Shown: positions 10,301 through 17,653 of the stretch, in pieces
Layout of the letters: each line of letters starts with the position of its first letter
Position numbering within the stretch: the first letter of the stretch is position 1
Source of the DNA: Roseiarcus sp050013275
Lineage (GTDB): Bacteria; Pseudomonadota; Alphaproteobacteria; Rhizobiales; Beijerinckiaceae
NCBI GenBank assembly: GCA_050013275.1
Contig: JBEKFO010000001.1
Location: 1 to 64,000 of the forward strand
Reading direction: 5' to 3'
Length of the DNA: 64,000 nucleotides
The notes under the pieces: model-generated
The model's database searches: none
The model's input: the letters and a program-made list of their open reading frames with translations, nothing else
What the model was told of the DNA's origin: nothing
Translations under genes and position numbers: made by a program

Positions 10301-12886
10301 GAGAGTCGGCAGCACAATCGTCAAAACGACGAATAGGGTCCAGATCAGCGCCGCGTGAAACGGCAAGGCCCAACCCGCAAGCAGAGCGAGCACTGCGGCC
10401 GGCGCCGAAAGCGTTCGGCGCAGATTGTCCAGCATTTTCCATCGGCCGATCGCGGGAACAGCGCTCGTCGCGCGCTTCCCGCCAGCTTGCGTCGGCGCGC
10501 GACCGAAGATCCAGGGCAGTAATTGCCAATCGCCGCGCGCCCAACGGTGATGGCGAATGGCGCCGACATCGTAGCGTGCCGGGAATTCCTCGACGACCTC
10601 GACATCGGAGGCGAGGCCGGCGCGCGCGAAAACGCCTTCAAACAGATCGTGGCTGAGCAAAGTCGAATCTGGCGCCCGGCCGGCGAGCGCGGCCTCGAAA
10701 GCGTCGACGTCGTAGATGCCCTTGCCGGCATAGGAGCCTTCGCCGAACAGATCCTGGTAGACGTCTGAAACGGCGGAGGCGTAGGGGTCGATCCCGCTCA
10801 AGCTGGAGAAGATGCGCTGGAACTGCGAGCCCTCTCGGCCGATCGGCAGCGAGGGCGTGACGCGGGGCTGCAACACGGCGTAGCCTTCCACGACCCTGCC
10901 GGCGGCTGCGTCGAGGCGCGGCCGGTTCAGCGGATGCGCCATCTTGCCGATCAGGCGGCGCACGGCGTCGCGCGGCAATCGCGTGTCCGCGTCAAGCGTC
11001 ACCACGTAGCGAATATCGGTCGGCGCGACGGGCGTCCCGCCGCCGACGTCGATGAAGGTGGTGTCGGTCGCGGCGCGCAGCAGCCGGTTCAGTTCGTGCA
11101 GCTTGCCGCGCTTGCGCTCCCAGCCGATCCATCGCGATTCGCCTTCGTTCCAGACGCGGCGGCGATGCAGAAGCAGAAAGCGGGCGCCGCCCGGCGCCGG
11201 GCCATAGCGCCGATTGAGACGCGCGACGCCTTCGGACGCTGCAGCGACGAGCGCCGCGTCGCCGTCGGTATGTTCGTTTTCGGCGTCGGTCCAGTCAGAA
11301 ACCAGCGCGAAATGCAGATCGCCCTCGGGGCTGGCGAGGTGATGGATCTCCAACCGTTCGATTTGCTCTTCGATGGCCTCCAGCGTCGTCAACAACGTCG
11401 GCACCGCGACGAGCGTGCGCAGGTGCGAGGGAACCCCATCGCGTAGTTCCAGACCGGGCAGCAGCGTCGCGGCGAAGCCGAGGTTGACCCCGCGATTGAC
11501 CAGCGCGACGGCGGCGTCGATGGCGGGAATGGCGCCGAGCAGGCCAAGCAGACCGAGAGCGGCCAGGCTGATCCCGGCCGCGGCAAGGGCGAGCAGCGGC
11601 GGCGCAAGAAGTATCGCGGCGACGAGAGAAATCGCCGTCACATAGCCGCCGACGCCAAGTGACCGGTTGGCCCGGGCCACCCAATTTCGCATTGGTGGAC
11701 GATAAGAGATCGCCGCTTCGAAAGCGCGGCGGCCGCCGGCAAGCAGATGGTAGCCCGGATCGCCGCGCCGCGCTTGCTCGGCCGTTGGGGCGGCGAGCCG
11801 CTCGCGACTCGCGGCGAGCACCGCGGCGCTGGCGATATCCAGCTCCGTGCGCTTCGAGCCGCGCGCGAGGTCCTCGACCGCGCTGCGATAGAGCGTGCGG
11901 GTCGGGAAATCCATATCCTCAAAGGGACTATCGGCGGCGAAAACGGCGTCGACGAGGCTCAGCCGCTCGAACAATTGCTGCCAATCGACATCGGAAATCA
12001 GGCGCAAGCTGGTGATGATGTTGCGCACGGTGACGTTGGAGGCGCCTTGTCGACGATGGACGTCGCGCACCACCGCTTCGGTTGTCGTGTCCTGGATCGC
12101 CAGTCGCTGGTCGAGCCATGTCAGCGCCGGCGTGATCTTCGGATCCTGGTCGCGCAATCGATGCACGAGTTGCACCGCCAAAGCTTCGGAAAGCGGCGCG
12201 CGCTCATGCGCGAAAAGGACGACGGCGACAGGCTCGGCGGGCCGTCCCCCGGTCCCGAGCAAACGGTCGGCGAGACTGTCCGCCACGGTGCGCGCCGCGC
12301 GGCTCTGCGTGATCTGCTGCGCGAGGCGTCCGAGATTTTCGACCAGCACGATCCGCAGCGTGATCGACACCGCCCAGAGTTCGCCGATGGTGAGCGGCTG
12401 CACCTCCTGATAGGCCCTGACATAGCGAATCAGCGTCTCGGCGTCGAAACGGCTGTCGGTGTGGGCGACGAAGGCCCAGGCCACTCCGAAGACGCGGGGG
12501 TAGCCGGCGAAGGGACCCGTGACGAGCTTGGGAAGCTGGCGGTAGTAGCCAGGCGGCAGGTCCGAGCGAAGCTCGCGAATCTGCTTCTCGACGAGATGAT
12601 AATTGTCGACGAGCCACTCCGCCGCCGGCGTTATGGCGCGACCCTCGTTGATCGCCTTGACGATAGCGCGATACGCGTCGAGCAGAACGGCGCCATTGCC
12701 GGCAAGCCGCCGCGCCAGCGGCCGACCCTTGGTCGTCTTGGACGAAACGATCTGCGCGAGCGCAAGACTTCGCGCATGTTCCTCGAGGCGCTCGACGCCG
12801 AACAGCTCTTCGCGAATGGGCTCCTGGTTGTCCCAGGGCGACGACGGCCTCACGCTTTCGAAGGCGCGGCGTGCAAGAGCGTTCAA
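4322..12886 (-). CDS. ndvB: Cyclic beta-1,2-glucan synthase (GT84-GH94)
   Basis: About 2854 aa, close to the ~2830 aa of ChvB/NdvB. The enzyme uses UDP-glucose to build, elongate and cyclise beta-1,2-glucans in the inner membrane for release to the periplasm, where they act in osmoadaptation and, in rhizobia and agrobacteria, host interaction. Seen in order: N-terminal cytosolic region, hydrophobic segments (about 410-455), a GT84 domain with VVTLDADTRLP near residue 630 and HHRWARGDWQLLPW, more membrane spans, two glycan-binding/phosphorylase-like halves, and a C-terminal GH94 domain with GTGDWNDGMNRVGE near residue 2530 (Asp of the chain-shortening phosphorylase). The frame extends to a TTG at 12997, but the TTG at 12886 has GGAAAGG just upstream and gives the family length, so it is preferred. 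No transporter gene ndvA is adjacent. Confidence 0.95.
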   Translation of the reverse strand: MNALARRAFESVRPSSPWDNQEPIREELFGVERLEEHARSLALAQIVSSKTTKGRPLARRLAGNGAVLLDAYRAIVKAINEGRAITPAAEWLVDNYHLVEKQIRELRSDLPPGYYRQLPKLVTGPFAGYPRVFGVAWAFVAHTDSRFDAETLIRYVRAYQEVQPLTIGELWAVSITLRIVLVENLGRLAQQITQSRAARTVADSLADRLLGTGGRPAEPVAVVLFAHERAPLSEALAVQLVHRLRDQDPKITPALTWLDQRLAIQDTTTEAVVRDVHRRQGASNVTVRNIITSLRLISDVDWQQLFERLSLVDAVFAADSPFEDMDFPTRTLYRSAVEDLARGSKRTELDIASAAVLAASRERLAAPTAEQARRGDPGYHLLAGGRRAFEAAISYRPPMRNWVARANRSLGVGGYVTAISLVAAILLAPPLLALAAAGISLAALGLLGLLGAIPAIDAAVALVNRGVNLGFAATLLPGLELRDGVPSHLRTLVAVPTLLTTLEAIEEQIERLEIHHLASPEGDLHFALVSDWTDAENEHTDGDAALVAAASEGVARLNRRYGPAPGGARFLLLHRRRVWNEGESRWIGWERKRGKLHELNRLLRAATDTTFIDVGGGTPVAPTDIRYVVTLDADTRLPRDAVRRLIGKMAHPLNRPRLDAAAGRVVEGYAVLQPRVTPSLPIGREGSQFQRIFSSLSGIDPYASAVSDVYQDLFGEGSYAGKGIYDVDAFEAALAGRAPDSTLLSHDLFEGVFARAGLASDVEVVEEFPARYDVGAIRHHRWARGDWQLLPWIFGRAPTQAGGKRATSAVPAIGRWKMLDNLRRTLSAPAAVLALLAGWALPFHAALIWTLFVVLTIVLPTLIPVVAAIPPRRPGVTMSSHVRALGGDLRLALTLSTLTIAFLADQACLMADAIGRTLWRLRVSRRHLLEWVPAAQATIGPRLDLAGFTRRMAGAIVVGVVGAIVALAFGHGSWPVALPFAALWVASPAVARRVSLSPREAAHLPMSSADAKALRGTARRTWRFFEAFVTSSDNMLPPDNFQDDPTPAIAHRTSPTNLGLYLLSVVSARDFGWIGTDQAIERLEATLATMSGLLRFRGHFYNWYDTRDLRPLDPRYVSSVDSGNLAGHLIALANACREWRDRPFAAQRRLDGVADALDITCAESARLRDGGQTQTVTLRQLDDALAVVTLAVRQAPLSDDDLATRLVGLSADAEIMIDIAGALAVERGDGSGADMLFWAEATLNAIDAHRHDLAQSAAAARSATARLSILESMARSMALAMDFGFLFDRSRQLLSIGFLAPEGALDSNCYDLLASEARLASFFAIAKGDVAAKHWFRLGRAATPVAHGAALISWSGSMFEYLMPSLVMRAPAGSLLEQTNRLIVRRQIDYAAKLGLPWGVSESTYNARDLELTYQYSNFGVPGLGLKRGLGENRVIAPYAAALAAMVDPRAAVANLACLAEVGAQGRYGFYDALDYTPARVPEGEGVAIVRAFMAHHQGMTIVAIADALFDGVMRERFHAEPIVKASELLLQERMPRDVAAARPWAAEVKSAAGARDVEPSGGRRFCAAHQATPATHLISNGRYATMLTSAGSGYSRWGDLALTRWREDATCDDFGSYLFVKDVRSGVAWSAGFQPSGVEPDDYAVIFNEDRAEVTRRDGSLITTLDVLVSGEDDAEVRRVSIANSGGRMREIEITSYAELVLAPQGADIAHPAFSKLFVETEYLTDVGAILATRRRRAPSEPEIWAAHLSVVDGEAVGAPEFETDRARFLGRGRGVRSPIAVMDSRPLSNSIGAVLDPVFSIRRRIRVAPGATVRVAFWTIAASSRAALLDGVDKHRDATAFARASMLAWTQAQVQLHHLGVTAGEAGLFQRLAGHVIYAAPALRPSSETIVRGGGAQSGLWPQGISGDLPIVLLRISDVENIDVVRELLQAHEYWRMKQLAVDLVILNERKSSYVQELQIAIETLVRASQSRPQPGAELQAGHVFALRADLIPAETRILLASVARVVLPAQRGGLFEQLERILEPIESVRAAPKRVVPLLPPPSLLRPPDLEFFNGLGGFARDGAEYVTILGPGQSTPAPWINVIANPMFGFQTGTEGGGYTWSVNSRDNQITPWSNDPVSDRSGEAFYLRDDDTGDLWGPTALPIRDAAATYTARHGRGYSRFEHVAHEIASDLVQYVPIDASIKISRLVLTNRSSRPRRLSVTAYVEWVLGPSRPASLPFVSTELDAVTGAIFARNPWNMGFGSRVAFADLRGAQTDWTGDRREFIGRNGALTDPAALAGAAPLSKKVGAGLDPCAAMRAKIELPPNGRVEVVFFLGEAASADEARGLVARYRAADLDAVEAEIARKWDDILCAVVVKTPDRSMDVMLNGWLIYQTLSCRMWARSGFYQASGAYGFRDQLQDGMALAASQPLLTREHLLRAAARQFVEGDVQHWWLPHSGQGVRTRISDDRPWLAFAVAHYVDATADVAILDEMVQFLEGQALEPSEHDSFFAPVVSDRTATLFEHCALALDASLALGGHGLPLMGTGDWNDGMNRVGERGAGESVWLGWFLHAALTAFIPLAQARREQGRAVQWAAHAAALQASLEREAWDGDWYRRAFFDDGEPLGSAANEECRIDSIAQSWAVLSGAAAPKRAMQAMGAVERELIRRDDGVALLFAPPFDKTASDPGYIKGYPPGVRENGGQYTHAALWSLMAFAALGDGDKAADLFSLLNPVNHARTRTDVLRYKVEPYVVAADVYAAPPHVGRGGWTWYTGSAGWMQRTGVESILGLRVRGAFLYLDPCIPKAWATFEMSVRRQSARYEIVVDNPAGVSRGVRFAEIDGVEILERPLRLRVVDDGAVHRVRVTLG

Positions 12887-13173
12887 TTTGACCTTTCCGC
12901 CGCGCAATGAGCGCGCGATGAGCCCGCGTGAGCGGTTTTCGCAGAAATGTCCGCGAAGTGAACGGGTCTTCCGCGATGCGAGCGGTGAACCCGGCAAAAG
13001 TGCTTTTCCCGACCGCGGCGGCGCGCCGGATCGTCGGCGTCAAAGCCGGTTCTCACGATGAAGAGTACGGGCGTCGGCGGCGATGGGAGTACGGATTCTT
13101 TCCCATCGCAAGCGTGCGGCGCGCCGGCTTGGCGCGTCGCCCCATATTCCGCATCCCAAAGTTTATCGGGCGG

Positions 13174-14805
13174 TCAATAATCCATCCCGCCCATGCCGCC
13201 TCCGGGCATCGCCGGAGCGTCCTTCTTCGGTCTTTCCGCGACCATCGCCTCGGTCGTGATCATCAGCCCGGCGATCGAAGCCGCGTCTTGCAGCGCGATC
13301 CGCACGACCTTGGCGGGATCGAGAATGCCGGCGCTGAGCATGTCGACATAGCGCTCGCTCTGGGCGTCGAAGCCGTAGGTCTGCGATTTCTCGCTCAGGA
13401 TCCTTCCCACCACAATCGAGCCCTCGACGCCCGAATTCTCGACGATCTGACGGATCGGCGCTTCGAGCGCCCTGAGAACGATGTTGATGCCGGATTGCAC
13501 GTCGGCGTTTTCATCGCTGAGCTTGCCGACCGAGGCCTTGGCGCGCAGCAGCGCGACGCCGCCGCCGGGTACGACGCCCTCCGCGACCGCGGCCTTGGTG
13601 GCGTTGACCGCATCGTCGACGCGATCCTTCTTTTCCTTGACCTCGACCTCGGTGGAACCGCCGACTCGGATGATCGCGACGCCGCCCGACAACTTCGCCA
13701 AACGTTCCTGGAGCTTCTCCTTGTCGTAGTCCGAGGTCGTCTCCTCGATCAGCGACTTGATCTGAGCGACGCGCGCCTCGATGTCCGACTTCTTGCCGGC
13801 GCCGTCGATGATCGTCGTGGCGTCCTTGTCGATGCGGACACGCTTGGCGCGCCCCAACATGTCGAGCGTGACCTTCTCCAACTTGACGCCCAAATCCTCG
13901 GCGATCAGGCCGCCCGAACTCAGAATCGCGATGTCCTCAAGCATGGCCTTGCGCCGGTCGCCGAACCCCGGGGCCTTGACCGCCGCGACTTTGAGGCCGC
14001 CGCGCAGTTTGTTGACGACCAGCGTCGCCAACGCCTCGCCGTCGATATCTTCGGCAATGATGAGCAGCGGCTTTCCAGCTTGAACGACCGCCTCGAGGAG
14101 CGGCAGCATCGTCTGCAGTGAGGAGAGCTTCTTCTCGTGAATGAGGATGTACGGATCCTCCAGCTCCACGATCATTTTTTCGGCGTTGGTGATGAAGTAA
14201 GGCGAGAGATAGCCGCGATCGAACTGCATGCCCTCGACGATGTCGAGTTCGGTTTCGGCGGTCTTGGCTTCCTCGATTGTGATGACGCCCTCGGCGCCGA
14301 CTTTCTTCATCGCCTTGGCGATCATATCGCCGATCGACTTGTCGCCATTGGCCGCGATCGTGCCGACTTGAGCGATCTCTTCCGAGGACTGCACCTTCTT
14401 GGCGCGGCGCTCGATGTCTTTGACCACCGCCGTCACCGCGACGTCGATGCCCCGCTTCAGGTCCATCGGGTTCATGCCGGCGGCGACGAGCTTGAGGCCC
14501 TCGCGCATGATCGACGCGGCCAGAACAGTCGCCGTCGTGGTGCCGTCGCCGGCGAGATCATTGGTCTTCGAGGCGACTTCGCGCACCATCTGCGCGCCCA
14601 TGTTCTCGAATTTGTCGGCGAGCTCGATTTCCTTGGCGACGGCGACGCCGTCCTTGGTGATATGCGGCGCGCCGTAGGACTTGTCGAGAATGACGTTGCG
14701 GCCCTTGGGGCCGAGAGTCACCTTGACCGCGTTATTGAGAATTTCGACGCCACGCAGCATGCGCTCGCGAGCATCGGTGGAATATCTTACGTCTTTGGCG
14801 GACAT
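13174..14805 (-). CDS. groEL: Chaperonin GroEL (Hsp60)
   Basis: 543 aa from MSAKDVRYSTDARERM to the GGGMGGMDY tail. It forms the double-ring folding chamber that works with GroES. Family marks include VTLGPKGRNVILDKSYG, the ATP-binding GDGTTTATVLA, VVPGGGVALLRA near residue 410, and the glycine/methionine C-terminal tail. The frame begins three codons earlier (ATG at 14814), but the inner ATG at 14805 has a GGA at Shine-Dalgarno distance and gives the normal N-terminus. It follows groES by about 40 bp on the minus strand, so both should be one transcript controlled from the CIRCE operator at 15251. Confidence 0.98.
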   Translation of the reverse strand: MSAKDVRYSTDARERMLRGVEILNNAVKVTLGPKGRNVILDKSYGAPHITKDGVAVAKEIELADKFENMGAQMVREVASKTNDLAGDGTTTATVLAASIMREGLKLVAAGMNPMDLKRGIDVAVTAVVKDIERRAKKVQSSEEIAQVGTIAANGDKSIGDMIAKAMKKVGAEGVITIEEAKTAETELDIVEGMQFDRGYLSPYFITNAEKMIVELEDPYILIHEKKLSSLQTMLPLLEAVVQAGKPLLIIAEDIDGEALATLVVNKLRGGLKVAAVKAPGFGDRRKAMLEDIAILSSGGLIAEDLGVKLEKVTLDMLGRAKRVRIDKDATTIIDGAGKKSDIEARVAQIKSLIEETTSDYDKEKLQERLAKLSGGVAIIRVGGSTEVEVKEKKDRVDDAVNATKAAVAEGVVPGGGVALLRAKASVGKLSDENADVQSGINIVLRALEAPIRQIVENSGVEGSIVVGRILSEKSQTYGFDAQSERYVDMLSAGILDPAKVVRIALQDAASIAGLMITTEAMVAERPKKDAPAMPGGGMGGMDY

Positions 14806-14844
14806 CGTTTTCATTCCAATCGTTGAGAAGCGGGCGTGAGTCGT

Positions 14845-15159
14845 TCAGGCGGCCTTCTTGGCCGCATGCGTGCGTTCGATCACCCCCAGAATGTCGGACT
14901 CTTTCATGATCAGGAGATCTTCGCCGTCGATCTTGACTTCGGAGCCGGACCATTTGCCGAACAGCACGCGATCGCCCGCTTTGACTTCGGGCGCAATGAG
15001 CTTGCCGCTTTCGTCCCGCGCGCCGGGCCCAACGGCGATGACTTCGCCTTCTCCAGGCTTCTCCTTGACGGTGTCGGGAATGAGTATTCCGCCCTTCGTC
15101 TTGTCCTCGCCCTCAATGCGGCGGATCACGACGCGGTCGTGCAGCGGACGAAATTTCAT
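14845..15159 (-). CDS. groES: Co-chaperonin GroES (Hsp10)
   Basis: 104 aa. The heptameric lid of the GroEL chamber. It has the typical N-terminus KFRPLHDRVVIRR, the mobile-loop region EGEDKTKGGILIPD, EGEVIAVGPG and VLFGKWSGSEVKIDGEDLL. The open frame goes back to 15258, but residues upstream of MKFRP are not GroES-like and cross the leader region, so the ATG at 15159 is chosen. First gene of groES-groEL; the CIRCE element lies about 90 bp upstream. Confidence 0.97.
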   Translation of the reverse strand: MKFRPLHDRVVIRRIEGEDKTKGGILIPDTVKEKPGEGEVIAVGPGARDESGKLIAPEVKAGDRVLFGKWSGSEVKIDGEDLLIMKESDILGVIERTHAAKKAA

Positions 15160-15250
15160 GGGGCTCGTTTCCGGTCGACGTGCAAAGCCGGCTCGAGGCA
15201 AGATGTCTCGGCTCTCGGCAAGAGTCTGACGCGTCGTGTAGATGGCTATC

Positions 15251-15279
15251 GTTGGCACTCGTTACAAGAGAGTGCCAAC
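15251..15279 (-). promoter_or_regulatory. CIRCE operator (HrcA binding site) of groESL
   Basis: A perfect 9-9-9 inverted repeat: TTGGCACTC, nine-base spacer, GAGTGCCAA (15252-15278), extended by one G-C pair on each side. The CIRCE consensus is TTAGCACTC-N9-GAGTGCTAA, so each arm has one symmetrical change (A to G / T to C). It lies upstream of groES in the right place for HrcA repression of the heat-shock operon. hrcA itself is not in the window. Confidence 0.93.
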
Positions 15280-15304
15280 CCGCATTCGTGATGGGCGCTC
15301 GCCG

Positions 15305-15565
15305 TCAGCGCGTGCGATCGGCGCCGCCCGCTTCACTGAAGATCGCGGCTCGTTCTGTCGCTGGCGAGCTAACGGCGACGATTTCGTATTCCTTCGCGCT
15401 GCGCTCGAAGGGCTCGGCCTTGCTCTTGATGCGGTACGCCCGCGACCGGACGTCTTCCGCCGGCAGCACGCGCGTCACCTCATAGGGACCCCTGGGTCTC
15501 GGCAATGGCGTGACTTTTGTGTCGAAGTCCACGATTTGCCCGATCGCGAATTTATGCCGGGTCAT
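15305..15565 (-). CDS. Small conserved hypothetical protein
   Basis: 86 aa. The N-terminal part (HKFAIGQIVDFD, GPYEVTRVLPAED, YRIKSKAEPFER) resembles short proteins common in Hyphomicrobiales that look like small beta-barrel domains and have no assigned function; the ending is less conserved-looking. No signal peptide or membrane span. It lies on the same strand between the cold-shock gene and the CIRCE/groES promoter, with a weak GAGG ribosome site upstream of the ATG. Function unknown. Confidence 0.65.
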   Translation of the reverse strand: MTRHKFAIGQIVDFDTKVTPLPRPRGPYEVTRVLPAEDVRSRAYRIKSKAEPFERSAKEYEIVAVSSPATERAAIFSEAGGADRTR

Positions 15566-15596
15566 GACTTGGCGCCTCGCTCAAGAAGAAAACATG

Positions 15597-15626
15597 AAAA
15601 AAGGGCCAGGAGCGATCCTGACCCTT
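15597..15626 (-). terminator. Rho-independent terminator downstream of the cold-shock gene
   Basis: Read on the minus strand: AAGGGTCAGG, six-base loop, CCTGGCCCTT, then a run of T. The ten-base-pair stem has a single T-G wobble. It sits about 85 bp after the cold-shock stop codon and before the start of the next minus-strand gene, so it should separate the two transcripts. Confidence 0.8.
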
Positions 15627-15711
15627 CCCATCGCCGGACGAGCGGCGCAGATCCATCGCCGCCAGCGCCGGTACATCCGCGGTCGCCAGTCAGCATGATC
15701 CCTAGCCTCGT

Positions 15712-15921
15712 TCAAACGGCTTGGAGCTTATCCGCGGACATTTTGCCCGAGCGCGTGTCGGTGACCAGTTCGAAACTGATCTTCTGACCTTCGCGCAAGT
15801 CGCTCATGCCCGCCCGTTCGATCGCGCTGACATGAACGAAGGCGTCCTTGCCGCCGTCATCCGGCTGAATGAAGCCGAAGCCTTTTTGAGAATTGTACCA
15901 CTTCACCGTGCCTATAGCCAT
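15712..15921 (-). CDS. cspA: Cold-shock protein (CspA family)
   Basis: 69 aa, a single cold-shock domain. RNA/ssDNA-binding motifs RNP1 (KGFGFIQPD) and RNP2 (DAFVHVSAI) are both intact, after the usual N-terminus GTVKWYNSQ. Such proteins melt RNA secondary structure. Monocistronic, with a strong ribosome site (AAGAGGGG) before the ATG and a terminator at 15597-15626. Whether it is cold-induced cannot be told from the sequence. Confidence 0.96.
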   Translation of the reverse strand: MAIGTVKWYNSQKGFGFIQPDDGGKDAFVHVSAIERAGMSDLREGQKISFELVTDTRSGKMSADKLQAV

Positions 15922-16455
15922 GACGCCCCTCTTGGATGCCAGTATAACAACGCGACTTCGCGACGCGAAATCATCGTCAATTTTCGATTTCTGGGGGGAA
16001 GAGCGTCGCCCTGAGCCGATTGAATCGCTCGAGGCAAAGATGGTCCGGCCGAATTTCGAGCCGCTTATCTAGGAGCCCGACCGCACTATTTCAAGACCTA
16101 CGTTCACTCGCGAACCTGCAATCAGGTCGGCCTACGGTCGAATTCGCCCCGGCAAGCCGGCGCGCGCATCCGATCAATGCGTTCGCGGGCCCCGATATTC
16201 CTTCTGACCGCTTGGTCTGGCGCCGAATTTTCAACCGGCGGCGATCAGGGTCGGGGCGGGATCAAGCTGTGCGCCAGTGGTCCCGTTTCGATCGGCATTT
16301 GCACCGCGCGAGATGATCCAATCGCTCGATTCTAATGAAGGGAGTGATTCGCGCGGTACGGACGCGAGGCGAGCAGCGCCTTCTCCGCGGCCTTAGACTG
16401 CTGGCTGATCGTTCGCCGACGCGGCTGTCGGTTGGATCGCGCCACCGCCGCGCTG
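15922..16455. other. Intergenic region, no gene seen (534 bp)
   Basis: Between the cold-shock gene start and the stop of the next minus-strand gene. It must hold the cold-shock promoter and 5' leader. Frames here are short and show no protein-like pattern. I see no RNA gene or convincing repeat. Confidence 0.5.
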
Positions 16456-17406
16456 TCACGACCGGGCGTTCTGCGGATGGTCGACGACTTTGAGAATCGT
16501 CGGCTTGAAAGCGAGATAGCGTTTCCAGTCGAACAGGCCGACCGCGCCCTCCTCCAAAGATCCGTGCACGAGACAGCGCACCCCTTGCGCGCAGGGGTCG
16601 CGGCGCGCAAGGAGCCACTCCATGACGTCGAACATCAACATTTTCGTCACGCCGTCGGTCAAGGCCGCGCCGTGGCCGATGAAGCTTTGCACCCAGACGA
16701 GGTCGCCGGCGCGCACGAGCATGGCGAAGGCCGCCAGCCGTTCGTCCGACCCGTCGGCTTGGAACGCCCCCCAGTTCAATCGCCAATGCCTGGGACACTC
16801 CGGCCAAGGCGCCGGCGCTTTTGAATCGACGAGATCCGAGCGAGGGCCGGCGATCGCCGCCCAGACTAAGACCCCCTTCGAACGCCGTGACTTTGAACCT
16901 GTGAGCTCATAGAGGCTCCGCTCGTACGAATGCGTGCCTACAAACCGCGATGTGTAACCCAACCGGCGCGCCTTGTTGGCGGAGCGATGATATTTTCCTT
17001 GCGTGAGCGTCGAGACGCGCTTGCGCCAAGACGCAAAGTCCGGAAATTGCTCGAGGTCGATCGTCATAGCGGTCGGCGTCAGCGCCCGTGCGGTCGGTTT
17101 TCCGGCGCGGGCGAAGGCTTTGACCGCGCCCCAGCTCAGCGGCACGAAATGCGCGCCGTGCGGGCAAGGGCAATCGGGCACAAGGCGCAGTTCGGCGATC
17201 GAAAGAGCCGATCGCCGCGCGAGGCCGAACTTGCGCAATCGCGACTTTCTCAAGGCGTGCAGGGGCCAGAGGAACATCCTCCTGGCGAGCAACTTCGCCT
17301 TGTGCGCCGCCCTGCCCAGCGTCGGCACGCTCGACAGCCGGGCGAGGATGGAATCTCCCATGCGGCTCGACCTCAATTCGCGGTTCCGGAACTCGGCGAT
17401 ATTCAT
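16456..17406 (-). CDS. GNAT/FemAB-like acyltransferase-fold protein, function unknown
   Basis: 316 aa, soluble, basic N-terminal third. The middle region around FPDFASWRKRVSTLTQGKYHRSANKARRLG and the C-terminal segments FAMLVRAGDLVWVQSFIGHG and MLMFDVMEWLLARR have the look of the GNAT/FemAB (CelD-like) fold often found in exopolysaccharide loci, but no hallmark acyl-CoA loop is obvious, so this is a weak call. A second in-frame Met (residue 16) could be the start. It is divergent from the large GT2 gene at 17654, and the 247 bp between them should carry both promoters. Likely a surface-glycan accessory enzyme by context only. Confidence 0.5.
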   Translation of the reverse strand: MNIAEFRNRELRSSRMGDSILARLSSVPTLGRAAHKAKLLARRMFLWPLHALRKSRLRKFGLARRSALSIAELRLVPDCPCPHGAHFVPLSWGAVKAFARAGKPTARALTPTAMTIDLEQFPDFASWRKRVSTLTQGKYHRSANKARRLGYTSRFVGTHSYERSLYELTGSKSRRSKGVLVWAAIAGPRSDLVDSKAPAPWPECPRHWRLNWGAFQADGSDERLAAFAMLVRAGDLVWVQSFIGHGAALTDGVTKMLMFDVMEWLLARRDPCAQGVRCLVHGSLEEGAVGLFDWKRYLAFKPTILKVVDHPQNARS

Positions 17407-17653
17407 ACGATGTCACGATCCTCGAGCAAGCGCCCGCATGTTTTCGAGCGGAGATTGTCTGCGCGAGGATCGAAGGGGTTGAAACGGCGCGCGAAAGCGC
17501 GCTCGGCGGCGAGCCCCAGCCACGAAATCGCGCTTGCAACGCTTGCTCTCGTCGGCGCATAAACTCGGCAGCGCGGGGACTGTTTGAGGCCGGACGACGG
17601 ATCGTCGACCGCCAGGCGGTTGCAGACCGGGGCGCGGCAAATGGGGGCCGGCT

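Noticed and set aside
11747..14826. Plus-strand frames of 387, 397 and 229 aa
   Set aside because: Antisense to the ndvB start and to groEL; composition is that of a shadow frame.
15242..15787. 181-aa plus-strand frame across CIRCE
   Set aside because: Antisense to the small hypothetical and cold-shock genes and includes the CIRCE operator; no protein pattern.
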